64,000 bases of DNA from positions 124,001 through 188,000 of the forward strand of contig NZ_JABWRB020000003.1 of the NCBI RefSeq assembly GCF_014268745.2, written 5' to 3'. The notes beneath the pieces were generated by a model, which searched no databases, was not told where the DNA came from, and was given only the letters and a program-made list of their open reading frames with translations. Numbering within the stretch: the stretch's first letter is position 1; each line of letters opens with the position of its first letter. This document shows positions 1-8,783 of this stretch, piece by piece. Made by a program: the position numbers and the translations under genes. The DNA comes from Pseudomonas zanjanensis (GTDB lineage: Bacteria; Pseudomonadota; Gammaproteobacteria; Pseudomonadales; Pseudomonadaceae).

Positions 1-326
1 GGCGTGACGAACAATTGCCCAAACAGTACCGGCGCGGTAATCGTCAACTGCCCGCGGGGCTGGACGTGACTGCCAGCCGCCGAATCCTCGGCTTCCTGCA
101 AATCGTTCAGGATCCGCCGACAGTCCTCGAGAAAGCGCTGGCCGGCTTCGCTCAGGTACACGTTGCGAGTGGTACGGACCAGCAGTGGCGTGCCGATGCG
201 TTGCTCCAACGCTGCCACCGCCCGCGTGACGCTGGCCGCCGACAGGCCCAGGCGCCGCGCCGCCGACGAAAACCCCGACGCCTGGGCCACGGCGAGGAAA
301 ACCTGCATTTCCTGGAACCTGTCCAT
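1..326 (-). CDS. LysR-family transcriptional regulator, 5' part only (runs off the left edge)
   Basis: Reading the minus strand from an ATG at 326 gives an open frame to the window edge (about 108 residues). It begins MDRFQEMQVFLAVAQASGFS and continues with SAARRLGLSAASVTRAVAALEQ, the winged helix-turn-helix of LysR regulators. This is followed by RTTRNVYLSEAGQRFLEDC and then the start of the effector-binding domain (QPRGQLTITAPVLFG). A purine-rich GGGGGG stretch just upstream can serve as ribosome binding site. LysR proteins usually control a divergent neighbour or themselves; the neighbour on the plus strand is a sulfatase-like gene 300 bp away and there is no evidence that it is the target. 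The C-terminal two thirds lie outside the window. Confidence 0.85.
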   Translation of the reverse strand, partial: MDRFQEMQVFLAVAQASGFSSAARRLGLSAASVTRAVAALEQRIGTPLLVRTTRNVYLSEAGQRFLEDCRRILNDLQEAEDSAAGSHVQPRGQLTITAPVLFGQLFVT

Positions 327-515
327 CCATCCCCCCGATGAGAAATCCTGATACAAGTTTTCTGCACGCCTCAAAGCAGCGCGACACGGCCATTGTAGGG
401 GCCTGTGCCAGTGAACCACAGCGTAGCGCAGCCGAACACCGGGCCATTGGCCCGGCCAGGGGCGACAGCCCTTGCTACCATCCCTCTTCATGACAGTTTC
501 ATGACCGACGGAAGC

Positions 516-612
516 CCCCTGTGGGAGCGAGCCTGCTCGCGATGGCGGTGTGTCAGTCACTATGAACTCAGCTGATCCGGCGCTATCGCGAGCAGGCTCG
601 CTCCCACAGGGG
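516..612. repeat. REP palindrome pair (GTGGGAGCGAGC family)
   Basis: Two near-perfect inverted arms of about 28 bp (CCCCTGTGGGAGCGAGCCTG at the left, its reverse complement at the right) enclose a spacer of about 40 bp. This is the fluorescent-pseudomonad REP pair arranged as a hairpin. The remainder of the 327-630 intergenic stretch shows no recognisable gene. A frame reading through the right arm is translated as LSRAGSLPQG, which is a repeat artefact. Confidence 0.85.
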
Positions 613-630
613 CAGTGTCCGTCCAGTAGA

Positions 631-2880
631 ATGACTTCAACCGAAAGGCCTGCTTTTGTGAACGTTCTTTATCGCGCTTCAACCCATCCCCGCGCCTCGC
701 TCATCGCCCTGATTGGCTGCGTATTGATGGTCCCCATGGGCCTGCGTCTCGCCCTGGGTTGGTCCGACCCGCTGGGTTATCTCTCGGACCTGGGTATCGG
801 CGGGTTGTTGATCGTGCTGCTCCATCGCCGTCCCGGGTGGCTGGCATTCCCGGTATTACTGGCCTGGAGCGCATTGACCCTGGCCAGCATCGAGCTGGTC
901 AGCGCGGTCGGGCGGATGCCCGGTCCTTCGGATATTCATTACCTGACCGACCCGCAGTTCGTTGAAAACTCTACCAGCGGCGGCTTCGCCCATCCGTGGC
1001 TGGCCGCGATCCAGTTGGCAGCCCTGGCGTTGTGGCTGGTGAGCCAATGGACCCGCCGCCCCCACCAGGCGCCACGCTTGCCGCGCCGCGCCTGGGCGGT
1101 GCCGGTGTTGCTCCTGCTGAGCCACGGCGCACTGCAAGCCTGGCGTCCCAGTGAGGCGGACCAATGGAATGTGTTCAACCTGCCCCACCAACTCGTCACG
1201 GCGGGGATCGCCGCCGGGCAGGACCAAGCCCGGCAATGGCTCGATGGCGACACCGTTGACCCAATCCCGCCCATGGAAGGGCTGACCCGCCTGGACCTCG
1301 ATGGCCGCAAATTGCTGGCCGAACCGGGGCGTGCGCGCAACGTGCTGGTTATCGCCCTGGAAGGCATTCCCGGCGCCTATGTGGGTGCCAATCGCCAGGC
1401 CTTGAGAAGCAGCTACCAGGAAAACCTGATGCCACACCTCAGCGCCTGGGCCGAGCGCGGCATGAACACCCCCGATTACGTCCTGCACAGCCACCAGACC
1501 ATTCGTGGCTTGTACGCGATGCTGTGTGGCGATTACGACAAGCTCGACGACGGCACGCCCAAAGGCGTCGAAATGCTCAACCAGACCCAGCGCAACCAAG
1601 CCTGCCTGCCGGCCCAGTTGCGCCAGAACGGCTTTTCCACGCATTTCCTCCAGGGCGCGGGCCTGCGCTTCATGGCCAAGGACCGGATCATGCCGCACAT
1701 CGGCTTCGACACGACCCTGGGCATGGAGTGGTTCACGCGCCCCGCCTATCTGGAATTTCCTTGGGGCAAGGACGACAAGACGTTCTTCGAAGGCGCGCTG
1801 GACTACGTCGGGCAACTGCAACAAGCGAACAAGCCCTGGATGCTGACTCTGCTGACCGTGGGCACGCACCAGCCCTACTCCGCGCCAGACGACTACCTGC
1901 AACGCTACGACACGGCCAAGCAGGCGGCGGTGGGTTACCTGGACGACGCACTGGCGAACTTCCTGGCGGGCCTGGAACGCCAGGGCATCCTGGACAACAC
2001 CCTGGTGGTCATCACCTCGGACGAATCCCATGGCATCGACGATGTGCGGCTGGCCTCGTCCTGGGGGTTCAACCTGACGCTGGCGCCGGAACCCTTGCCC
2101 CGGATCAAGTCAGGCACCTACGGGCATGTGGACCTGACCGCCTCGATCCTCGATTACTTCGGCTTTGCGGTGCCCAAATCGTTGTCCGGCCGCTCGATGT
2201 TCAGGGACTACCCGACGGGTCGGGAAATCATGTCGTTCACCAACGGCAAGCTGCGCTACCACGATGGCAAGGGCACGTTTACCGAATGCGATTTCCTCCA
2301 GCATTGCCGTGACTACACTAGCGAAGGCTTCATCGCCGACCGCGTCATCTATGGCGGGCAATACAGCGGCCAGCGTGCCCGATTGATCAGCGCCCGGGCC
2401 ACCGCCCTGGACCAGACACTGTTGCGCACGCCCTTGAACCAGCATTATCAGTTCGGCAGCACGGACAAAATCCCGTTGCCGGCCCAGGTCACCAACGACT
2501 GGACCGACAACCTGATCGGTGCCCAATACCTGGAAATGCCCAAGGGCTCGCAGACCCGCGTCAGCCTGACCATCCGAGCCGTGGAAGCTGACCATGCCGC
2601 CTACATTTCCCTCAAGGCCAAGGAGTTCGAACAGCATGTGCCGATGGACCTGCCGACCGAGGTGGCGGTGACACCCGACCAACCACTGGTGATGAACATC
2701 AGTTTCGACAACCCACAACAGCGCAAGGCGTTTTCCTTCCATCTGCTCGGTCATGGGGTCGGCGCCATCGAGATCAGCGACTTCAGCGTCGTGACCGAGC
2801 TGCCGGATCAGGCAAGCCAGACGGACCAGCCGCAATACCTGGACGATATGCAGGAAGACAGCGAGGCCCAATCCAGCTGA
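631..2880 (+). CDS. Membrane-anchored sulfatase / LTA-synthase-like phosphotransferase
   Basis: A protein of about 749 residues. The first ~170 residues hold several hydrophobic segments (for example SLIALIGCVLMVPMGLRLA and GGLLIVLLHRRPGWLAFPVL). A periplasmic alkaline-phosphatase-superfamily domain follows. Its landmarks are NVLVIALEGIPGAY at the position of the metal and nucleophile motif, HSHQTIRGLYAMLCGDYD, LTVGTHQPY and VVITSDESHG. This architecture is shared by lipoteichoic-acid synthase-like and phosphoethanolamine or phosphoglycerol transferase-like enzymes of Gram-negatives; the substrate is not determinable here. An in-frame start at 550 or 562 would translate a REP element, so I chose ATG 631; GTG 658, preceded by GAAAGG, is an equally plausible start. 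A terminator follows directly. Confidence 0.75.
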   Translation: MTSTERPAFVNVLYRASTHPRASLIALIGCVLMVPMGLRLALGWSDPLGYLSDLGIGGLLIVLLHRRPGWLAFPVLLAWSALTLASIELVSAVGRMPGPSDIHYLTDPQFVENSTSGGFAHPWLAAIQLAALALWLVSQWTRRPHQAPRLPRRAWAVPVLLLLSHGALQAWRPSEADQWNVFNLPHQLVTAGIAAGQDQARQWLDGDTVDPIPPMEGLTRLDLDGRKLLAEPGRARNVLVIALEGIPGAYVGANRQALRSSYQENLMPHLSAWAERGMNTPDYVLHSHQTIRGLYAMLCGDYDKLDDGTPKGVEMLNQTQRNQACLPAQLRQNGFSTHFLQGAGLRFMAKDRIMPHIGFDTTLGMEWFTRPAYLEFPWGKDDKTFFEGALDYVGQLQQANKPWMLTLLTVGTHQPYSAPDDYLQRYDTAKQAAVGYLDDALANFLAGLERQGILDNTLVVITSDESHGIDDVRLASSWGFNLTLAPEPLPRIKSGTYGHVDLTASILDYFGFAVPKSLSGRSMFRDYPTGREIMSFTNGKLRYHDGKGTFTECDFLQHCRDYTSEGFIADRVIYGGQYSGQRARLISARATALDQTLLRTPLNQHYQFGSTDKIPLPAQVTNDWTDNLIGAQYLEMPKGSQTRVSLTIRAVEADHAAYISLKAKEFEQHVPMDLPTEVAVTPDQPLVMNISFDNPQQRKAFSFHLLGHGVGAIEISDFSVVTELPDQASQTDQPQYLDDMQEDSEAQSS

Positions 2881-2885
2881 ACAAA

Positions 2886-2911
2886 AAACGCGCAGCCATG
2901 GCTGCGCGTTT
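2886..2911. terminator. Bidirectional rho-independent terminator
   Basis: A perfect 26-bp palindrome with core CGCGCAGCC/GGCTGCGCG, flanked by A-run and T-run, lies between the convergent sulfatase-like gene and the aspartate-semialdehyde dehydrogenase homologue. It can terminate both. Confidence 0.85.
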
Positions 2912-2933
2912 CAATGTTCGGGGTTGGACTTGA

Positions 2934-3923
2934 TCAATGTTTGATCAATTGCATGATTTCAAATGCATTCAATGCCGCCCCGCGCAGCAGTTGGTCGCCG
3001 CTGATGAACACGTCCAACCCGTACTCGCCGTAGATCAGGTTGTAGCGAATCCGTCCGACTTCCACCGCGTGTTTGTAGGTCGAGGTCATGGGCATCGGAT
3101 AAGCGCCGTATTCCGGCTCATCCACCACTTCAACCCCTGGCGCGTTGCGTAACAGCTCGCGCACCTGCGCCAGCGACTGGATGGGGGTGTTGAAGCGCAG
3201 GCTGAGACTTTCGGCATGGGAACGCAAGGTCGGCACCCGGACCGCGGTGGTGCTGATCGCCAATGCCGGTTCATCGAGCACCTTGCGCAACTCCCAGACC
3301 ACTTTCATTTCTTCACGGGTGTAACCGTTGGCTTCGAACGAGTCGACCTGGGGAATCACGTTGAAGGCCAGGTTATGGGCGAAGTGCTCGCTGTCATCGC
3401 GGTCGCCATAGTCGCTGAAGGACTTGGCCTTCTCCCGCAGTTCCAGCATCGCCGGCTGTCCCGCCCCACTGGCCGCCTGGTACGTAGAGATGATCACGCT
3501 CTGCAGCCCGAACGCGTCATGCAGCGGACCCAGCACCATCAGTGCGATGGCTGATGAGCAATTGGGATTGGCGACCAATTTCTCGCCCCTGTAGCGCTGC
3601 CCATTAATGGGCGGTACGAGCAAAGGGATATCGTTGTGATAACGGAACGCCGATGAGTTATCGATGACGTAGGAATTTTCCGCCAAGCGCTCACCGTATT
3701 CCAAGGCAAAGGCCCCGGAAACACACAGAAAAACGATATCGCACGCGGCGCAACCTTCAAGGGAAAAAGGCTCGATCAGATGTCGCGCCCGCCCCACCGC
3801 CAAGCGCTTGCCGGCCGAACGCCCCGAGGCCATGCAGACCACTTCATAGTCGGTATCTTCAAGCAATTGCAGCATGGTCATGCCCACTGCACCGGTGCAG
3901 CCCACCACGGCGATTTTCTTCAT
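2934..3923 (-). CDS. Aspartate-semialdehyde dehydrogenase family protein
   Basis: A 329-residue protein starting at the ATG of MKKIAVVGCTGAVGMTML. The N-terminal Rossmann motif GCTGAVG binds NADP. NPNCSSAIALMVLGP contains the catalytic cysteine, and STYQAASGAG is the usual ASADH substrate-loop signature. GAYPMPMTSTYKHAVEVGRIRY lies in the C-terminal domain. The family reduces aspartyl-4-phosphate to the semialdehyde for lysine, threonine and methionine synthesis. Pseudomonads often hold more than one homologue, so this stand-alone copy may be a paralogue rather than the housekeeping Asd. An upstream TTG at 3956 would extend it but has no support, whereas ATG 3923 has a GGACGG ribosome binding site. 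Confidence 0.8.
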   Translation of the reverse strand: MKKIAVVGCTGAVGMTMLQLLEDTDYEVVCMASGRSAGKRLAVGRARHLIEPFSLEGCAACDIVFLCVSGAFALEYGERLAENSYVIDNSSAFRYHNDIPLLVPPINGQRYRGEKLVANPNCSSAIALMVLGPLHDAFGLQSVIISTYQAASGAGQPAMLELREKAKSFSDYGDRDDSEHFAHNLAFNVIPQVDSFEANGYTREEMKVVWELRKVLDEPALAISTTAVRVPTLRSHAESLSLRFNTPIQSLAQVRELLRNAPGVEVVDEPEYGAYPMPMTSTYKHAVEVGRIRYNLIYGEYGLDVFISGDQLLRGAALNAFEIMQLIKH

Positions 3924-4053
3924 TTTCCGTCCCTTATCCACCTTTGCAAGGCTCAACCGTCTTGGTGTCCCTGATTGCCTGCGATCGATTGTAGGGAGAC
4001 GGGCCAGTCCGCTACAGTGCGGCGCAAGACAATAAACGGTGGAATCACGCCAA

Positions 4054-5040
4054 ATGCACGCTCACCCCGGAACCGTGGCGATCCTGGTTTATGAAGGCTT
4101 GTGTGTATTCGAATTTGGCATCGCCCTGGAGATTTTCGGCCTGCCGCGCCCGGAACTGGATGTAGCGTGGTATGACCACCAAATCGTCGCCGTCGATCCA
4201 GGACCGATGCATGCGCTGGGCGGCCTTCGGATAGCCGTCGACGCGGGGCTCGAAGCCCTGGACAGCGCGCGAACCGTCATCATCCCCGGCTGGCGCAGCC
4301 ACCACGAACCGCCTCCCGAGGCGTTGCTGCAAGCACTGCGCCGCGCCCACGCCCGCGGCGCACGCCTGTTGTCGATCTGCTCGGGGGTGTTTGCCCTGGC
4401 CGCCACCGGGCTGCTCGACGGCAAGACCGCGACCACCCATTGGCAATTCTGCACGGAACTGGCCGAGCGGTTCCCGCTGATCAAGGTTGATCCAAACGTG
4501 CTGTACGTCGATTCCGGACCGTTGATCACCTCAGCCGGCAGCGCGGCGGGCATTGACGCCTGCCTGCACCTGATCGCCCGGGATTTCGGCACGCATGTCG
4601 CCAACTCCGTGGCCCGTCGCCTGGTCATGGCGCCGCAACGGACCGGCGGCCAGGCGCAATTCATCGTCGCCCCCGTAAGCAAGTCGCCACGCAACGAACT
4701 GAGCCGCGTCCTGCAGTGGCTTCGCGAGCATCTGGATCAACCCTTGAGCGTCTGCGACATGGCGGCCCGCGTCGCCATGAGCGAGCGCACCTTCCTGCGG
4801 CGCTTCGTCGAGACCACCGGCCTGCCGCCCAAGACCTGGCTGCAACAGGAACGCTTGAACCGGGCCCGGGAGCTGCTGGAAAGCACCGACCAGAGCACGG
4901 CCGGCATCGCCCAGGCTTGCGGCTATCGGTCGGTGGAAAGTTTCCGCGCCGCGTTCCGCAACGCTGTCGGTTTGCCGCCCACCGCCTATCGCGAACGATT
5001 CGGCAGCGGCGCGCCCCGCCCACAGCAGGCCCGGGGCTAA
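4054..5040 (+). CDS. ftrA: GlxA/FtrA-type AraC-family transcriptional regulator
   Basis: About 328 residues with two domains. Residues ~5-170 form a DJ-1/PfpI-like class I amidotransferase fold (VAILVYEGLCVFEFGIALEI; LLSICSGVFALAATGLLDGK with the characteristic elbow cysteine; ATTHW). Residues ~215-320 form an AraC double helix-turn-helix (PLSVCDMAARVAMSERTFLR, then AGIAQACGYRSVESFRAAFR). These proteins are transcription factors whose amidotransferase-like domain senses small metabolites; it is not expected to be catalytic. A GTG 15 nt upstream is also in frame, but ATG 4054 has GGTGGAA at a suitable distance. The stop overlaps the convergent nudK stop by 4 bp. The symbol is by family resemblance only. 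Confidence 0.75.
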   Translation: MHAHPGTVAILVYEGLCVFEFGIALEIFGLPRPELDVAWYDHQIVAVDPGPMHALGGLRIAVDAGLEALDSARTVIIPGWRSHHEPPPEALLQALRRAHARGARLLSICSGVFALAATGLLDGKTATTHWQFCTELAERFPLIKVDPNVLYVDSGPLITSAGSAAGIDACLHLIARDFGTHVANSVARRLVMAPQRTGGQAQFIVAPVSKSPRNELSRVLQWLREHLDQPLSVCDMAARVAMSERTFLRRFVETTGLPPKTWLQQERLNRARELLESTDQSTAGIAQACGYRSVESFRAAFRNAVGLPPTAYRERFGSGAPRPQQARG

Positions 5041-5633
5041 TCCAGCAACCGGTGCAGCTTGGCGTACTGCAACAGCATGATGGTCTTGCCGTCGCAAATT
5101 TCCCCGGTCTCGATCATGCCCAAAGCCTGGTCGAGGGACAGCTCCAACACTTCGATCTCCTCGCCTTCGGCTTCCAGGCCACCGCCTTCGTGCTGCTTGT
5201 CTTCGTCAAAATATTCGCCGACGAAAAAATGCACCCGCTCAGTCACCGAGCCCGGGCTCATGAAGGCGTCGAACACCTTGCGCACGTCCTGGATGATATA
5301 GCCGGTTTCCTCCTGGGTTTCCTTGCGGATGCAGGTGTGGGGATCGTCGTTGTCCAACAGGCCGGCGCAGGTTTCTATCAGCAGGTCATCGTGCCCGTTG
5401 ACGAAGGCCGGGAAACGGAATTGCCGGGTCAACACGACCGTTTGCTTGGCCTTGCTGTAGAGCAGGATGGTGGCGCCGTTGCCGCGGTCATAGGTTTCGC
5501 GCGTCAGTTCGCGCCATTGGCCGTTGCGGCCGAGGTAGTCATAGGTGGTCTTGCGCAGCACATACCAGTCGTCCGAGAGGACTTCGACGTGCTTGATGCG
5601 TACACGGTCCTTGATGCCGATTGCCTGTGTCAT
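5037..5633 (-). CDS. nudK: GDP-mannose pyrophosphatase NudK (Nudix hydrolase)
   Basis: A 198-residue protein that closely follows the NudK pattern: an N-terminal VEVLSDDWYVLRKTTYDYLG, YDRGNGATILLYSKAKQTVV, then a Nudix box running from CAGLLDND through IRKETQEETGY, and the late motifs SPGSVTERVHFFVGEY and GEICDGKTIMLLQYAKL. NudK cleaves GDP-mannose and related nucleotide sugars to GMP and the sugar phosphate. The length equals that of known NudK proteins. It is transcribed alone, convergent with the FtrA-like gene. Confidence 0.9.
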   Translation of the reverse strand: MTQAIGIKDRVRIKHVEVLSDDWYVLRKTTYDYLGRNGQWRELTRETYDRGNGATILLYSKAKQTVVLTRQFRFPAFVNGHDDLLIETCAGLLDNDDPHTCIRKETQEETGYIIQDVRKVFDAFMSPGSVTERVHFFVGEYFDEDKQHEGGGLEAEGEEIEVLELSLDQALGMIETGEICDGKTIMLLQYAKLHRLLD

Positions 5634-5674
5634 TTACCCACTCCGTTCAAGGTCAAAAGTCTCCTTTGGAACCC

Positions 5675-5867
5675 AATGCTGTTCACTTGAGAGAAATGAT
5701 GGACCTATGGCCAGAGATTGCTCCCGCTCGGCTGCGAAGCAGTCGTAAACCGGCGTGGGCGGTATGCCTGATGCTCCGCATTAGGCAGGTTTTGGGGCCG
5801 CTTCGCGGCCCAGCGGGAGCAAGCTCCCTCGCCACGGGTTTGTCGATTGCCTTAAGTGAACAGCATT
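5675..5867. repeat. REP doublet bracketed by a 14-bp inverted repeat
   Basis: AATGCTGTTCACTT at 5675-5688 recurs inverted as AAGTGAACAGCATT at 5854-5867. Between them sit two REP units in opposite orientation: GATTGCTCCCGCTCGGCTGC near 5716, and a complete unit at about 5794-5836 containing GGCCGCTTCGCGGCC and GGGAGCAAGCTCCCTCGCC. A closely similar composite occurs at about 32.88-33.02 kb without the 14-bp bracket. The block fills the interval between nudK and nadE. Confidence 0.8.
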
Positions 5868-5882
5868 GCATTTAGAACCCTA

Positions 5883-6716
5883 TTACAACGATGCAGGGAC
5901 GCGTGGCAATGCTCGTTTGTGGGCTGTCTTGAGGTAGGCGCCTTCAATGATCTGTCGCGCCTGCGGCGACACCTCTTCACCCATCAGGTACGCATCGATT
6001 TCCTCATAGCTACAGCCATACGCCACTTCATCCAACTTACCGGGCGCCAGGTCTTCCAAATCCGCGGTCGGCGCCTTGCGCACCAGGTACGCGGGGGCAC
6101 CCATCGCGTCGGCCAATAATCTCACCTGGGTTTTCGTCAGCCCGGACAGCGGTGCCAGGTCGCAAGCGCCGTCGCCGAACTTGGTGAAGAACCCCATCAC
6201 CGCCTCCGCCCCATGATCGGTTCCCACCACCAATCCGTTGCTCAAGTTGGCAATGGCGTATTGCGCCAGCATCCGTGCCCGGGCCTTGGCGTTGCCTTTG
6301 GTAAAGTCGATGAGTTCGGCCGAAGATTGCAAGCCGTCGATGGCGATACTGCCCATCAGCCCGTCGACACACGCGGCGATGTTGCTGGTGGTGATCGCGT
6401 CCGGTCGGATGAAGTCAAGGGACGCCTTGGCGTCCTGCTCATCGGCCTGGGCCTTGTACGGCAGTCGGACGGCGATAAACCGCGCCGCGTAGTCTTCCCC
6501 CCGCAGTTGCTCCACCGCCAACTGGCACAGGCGGCCGGCGGTGAGCGAGTCGACGCCGCCGCTGATCCCCAGCACCAGGGACTGGCAGCCCGACTCGCGC
6601 AGGATCTGCTTGATGAACTCGACCCGGCGAGCAATCTCAGTGGCTTCGCCACCCCGAGTAAGTTGGCGGTCGATGCCCAGCTCCCGGGCAATGCGTTCTT
6701 GCGCGAGCGTAGTCAT
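5883..6716 (-). CDS. nadE: NAD+ synthetase, ammonia-dependent type
   Basis: A 277-residue protein with the PP-loop ATPase signature [18 protein letters not shown] near residues 46-63, then [23 protein letters not shown] and [33 protein letters not shown] pieces typical of NadE. It converts deamido-NAD plus ammonia and ATP to NAD. No glutaminase domain is present, and the length fits the short ammonia-dependent form. It begins 1 nt after the pncB stop on the same strand, so pncA–pncB–nadE form one operon for nicotinamide salvage. It is presumably controlled by the NrtR homologue encoded divergently. Confidence 0.93.
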   Translation of the reverse strand: MTTLAQERIARELGIDRQLTRGGEATEIARRVEFIKQILRESGCQSLVLGISGGVDSLTAGRLCQLAVEQLRGEDYAARFIAVRLPYKAQADEQDAKASLDFIRPDAITTSNIAACVDGLMGSIAIDGLQSSAELIDFTKGNAKARARMLAQYAIANLSNGLVVGTDHGAEAVMGFFTKFGDGACDLAPLSGLTKTQVRLLADAMGAPAYLVRKAPTADLEDLAPGKLDEVAYGCSYEEIDAYLMGEEVSPQARQIIEGAYLKTAHKRALPRVPASL

Positions 6717-6717
6717 A

Positions 6718-7947
6718 TCAGGCTCCCATTTGTGGATTGATCAGGGCGACGTTGAACACTTGGGCGGCGTAGCGCAGGAACGAGGCATCCTCGCAGACGT
6801 TCTTGATCGGATCGTCGGAGAACTTCACCACCGGCTCGCCGTGGACCCGCACCAGTTTCATGACAATGCTCAGCGGTTCGACACCGTCGACATCACAGGC
6901 CAGGCTGGTGCCCATGCCAAAACCGAATTTGGCCTTGCCGCGAACATGACGCAGGATCGGCAGGCACTTCTCGAAATTGAGGCCATCGGAGAACATCAGG
7001 TCCTTGGTGCGCGCGTCGATGCCCAGCGCCTGGTAACGCCCCAGCACCTTGTCCGCCCAGACGATCGGGTCACCGGAATCCTGGCGCAGGCCGTCATAGA
7101 GCTTGGCAAAGTACAGGTCGAAATCCTTGAGAAAAAAATCGGTGCTGATGCAGTCCGTCAAGGCGATACCGAGGCGGCCGCGATACTCGCGCACCCAATT
7201 TTCCAACGCCGCGTTCTGGCTCTCGCGCAAACGCCCGAGTTGCTGGTGCACCATCAGCCATTGGTGGGCCATGGTGCCGATCAGGGGGAGATCGAACTCG
7301 TAAGCTAGGTGCGCGTTACTGGTGCCGACAAAGACGCCAGGAAAATCGCTGCGCATGACGTTCACCACTTCACGCTGGGCCCAGAACGACAGCCGCCGCC
7401 GGGTGGAGAAGTCTGAAACGCGAAACTCGGCGAGCTCTTCACGGCTGGCATTTTTCTCCAGCCATTCGAACTTCTGGTACAGCTTGCGAGTGACGTCGGC
7501 CAACTCGACTTCGGGGTACTTCTCGCGGTTGCGCAGTTCGCTGACCATCGCCAATACCGGTTGCTCGAACATGATGCAGTGCAGCATCGGCCCGCGGACG
7601 CGGATGTGCAGTTGGCCGTCGACTTCCGAAACGTGGATGTAGCGCAAATTGAAGCGAAACAGGCCGAGAAACTGTTCGAAGTCCGGTGTCAGGTACTCAC
7701 GGAAACGCTTGTTGAACAAAAACCGCTGCTCTCCCTCGCGCAGTTGCAACCCGGCGAGTTTTTCCAGTTCGACACGAATGTCCGGGATCAGGTGACCGAG
7801 CCGCTCCTTGGAACGCACGATGAACTGGTATTCCACCTCGACATTCGGGTGCTGGTGCAAGACCGCCTGCATCATGGTGAAGGTGTAGTAGTCGGTATCC
7901 AGAAGACTCTGGATGGTGCCGCTGTTTGTGTCGAATGCACTGTCCAT
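6718..7947 (-). CDS. pncB: Nicotinate phosphoribosyltransferase
   Basis: A 409-residue protein of the normal length for PncB. Recognisable parts are [19 protein letters not shown] at the N terminus, [45 protein letters not shown] (with the conserved histidine region) and [13 protein letters not shown]. It joins nicotinate to PRPP to make nicotinate mononucleotide. It lies between pncA and nadE with gaps of 9 bp and 1 bp, so it is co-transcribed with them. Confidence 0.95.
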   Translation of the reverse strand: MDSAFDTNSGTIQSLLDTDYYTFTMMQAVLHQHPNVEVEYQFIVRSKERLGHLIPDIRVELEKLAGLQLREGEQRFLFNKRFREYLTPDFEQFLGLFRFNLRYIHVSEVDGQLHIRVRGPMLHCIMFEQPVLAMVSELRNREKYPEVELADVTRKLYQKFEWLEKNASREELAEFRVSDFSTRRRLSFWAQREVVNVMRSDFPGVFVGTSNAHLAYEFDLPLIGTMAHQWLMVHQQLGRLRESQNAALENWVREYRGRLGIALTDCISTDFFLKDFDLYFAKLYDGLRQDSGDPIVWADKVLGRYQALGIDARTKDLMFSDGLNFEKCLPILRHVRGKAKFGFGMGTSLACDVDGVEPLSIVMKLVRVHGEPVVKFSDDPIKNVCEDASFLRYAAQVFNVALINPQMGA

Positions 7948-7956
7948 GTCTGTTCC

Positions 7957-8604
7957 TTATGCGTTTGCCAAGCGGAGGATGTCTTCGCGCGTCGCGGCGA
8001 CCGAGATGCCCGCTTGCTGCATGTCGGCAATGGCTTGAACGGCCCCCTGCTCACTGATGGCCCGGCAGGCCGGAAGGTGAACGATCACCTTGAAGCCAGC
8101 GGCGGCCAGTTGCAGCGCGGTGGTCTTGACGCAGAAGTCCAGCGCCAGCCCACCAACGATGACCTGCTCCACAGCCTGGCCTTTGAGGTACTCGATCACC
8201 CCGGTGGACAGCTTGCCGTGCAGGTCGTGGTAGCAGGCGCCGTACGGGTGCAAATCCGGCTCGACGCCCTTCCAGACGAAATAGTCGTAGTCGTAGGGGG
8301 TCGGCAGTTGGTCCAGCAAGGCGAAACCTTCGGTGCCGGGAACGCAGTGGCTGACCCAAGTGATGTCGGCGTGCTCCAGCCCGGTCGGCACGAACATCTG
8401 TGCGTGATCGGCGACCACCCAAGGGGCCTTGGGCGAATGGGCGTCCTTGCTGCCGATGCGGAGGCTGGCCAGGGACGCGATGAAATTCAGCTCACCGGCA
8501 ATCTGGTCACCGCCCGGCACCGGGAGCTCATCGGGGCATAGCGGCGTGAAGCTCTTTTGCGCATCGACATCGAAAGAAGCGGTTTTCCGGGTCAGGCTGT
8601 TCAT
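7957..8604 (-). CDS. pncA: Nicotinamidase
   Basis: A 215-residue isochorismatase-fold hydrolase that deamidates nicotinamide to nicotinate. SFDVDAQKSFTPLCPDELPV carries the catalytic aspartate, WVVADHAQMF the metal-binding Asp/His, VSHCVPGTEGF the middle motif, and GGLALDFCVKTTALQLAAAG the nucleophilic cysteine. Start chosen at ATG 8604, which has AGGAGAA eight bases upstream; a longer frame to 8655 would cross the operator. It is the first gene of the pncA–pncB–nadE operon and faces the nadD-like gene. Confidence 0.92.
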   Translation of the reverse strand: MNSLTRKTASFDVDAQKSFTPLCPDELPVPGGDQIAGELNFIASLASLRIGSKDAHSPKAPWVVADHAQMFVPTGLEHADITWVSHCVPGTEGFALLDQLPTPYDYDYFVWKGVEPDLHPYGACYHDLHGKLSTGVIEYLKGQAVEQVIVGGLALDFCVKTTALQLAAAGFKVIVHLPACRAISEQGAVQAIADMQQAGISVAATREDILRLANA

Positions 8605-8633
8605 GCTGGGTTTCTCCTCTTCATGGCCACGAG

Positions 8634-8650
8634 AGTACATAAGGTGTACT
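8634..8650. promoter_or_regulatory. Probable NrtR operator, pncA side
   Basis: Perfect inverted hexamers AGTACA-N5-TGTACT, 30 bp upstream of the pncA start codon. The same arrangement recurs next to the divergent nadD-like gene at 8752-8768, and an NrtR-type regulator is encoded two genes away. The assignment to NrtR is an inference from this context. Confidence 0.65.
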
Positions 8651-8751
8651 TTCATAACAAGCTATTCGGAGAAATATTTTTGATGATTCATTCTTATCCA
8701 ATGAAGTCGCACCAAAAAAGCAGGTTTCCGTCAAAAAGATTTTTCTGCTAG

Positions 8752-8768
8752 AGTACATGTCGTGTACC
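8752..8768. promoter_or_regulatory. Probable NrtR operator, nadD side
   Basis: AGTACA-N5-TGTACC, 11 of 12 arm bases matching the pncA-side site, ending 15 bp before the ATG of the nadD-like gene. The centres of the two sites are 118 bp apart and bracket an AT-rich divergent promoter region (8650-8750). Confidence 0.6.
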
Positions 8769-8783
8769 AAAAGAGGATAAGCC

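Noticed and set aside
856-2031. 391-codon frame antisense to the sulfatase-like gene
   Set aside because: A shadow of the high-GC coding frame. Its residues are dominated by Val/Gln/Gly/His/Arg with no domain, and the plus-strand frame carries clear sulfatase motifs.
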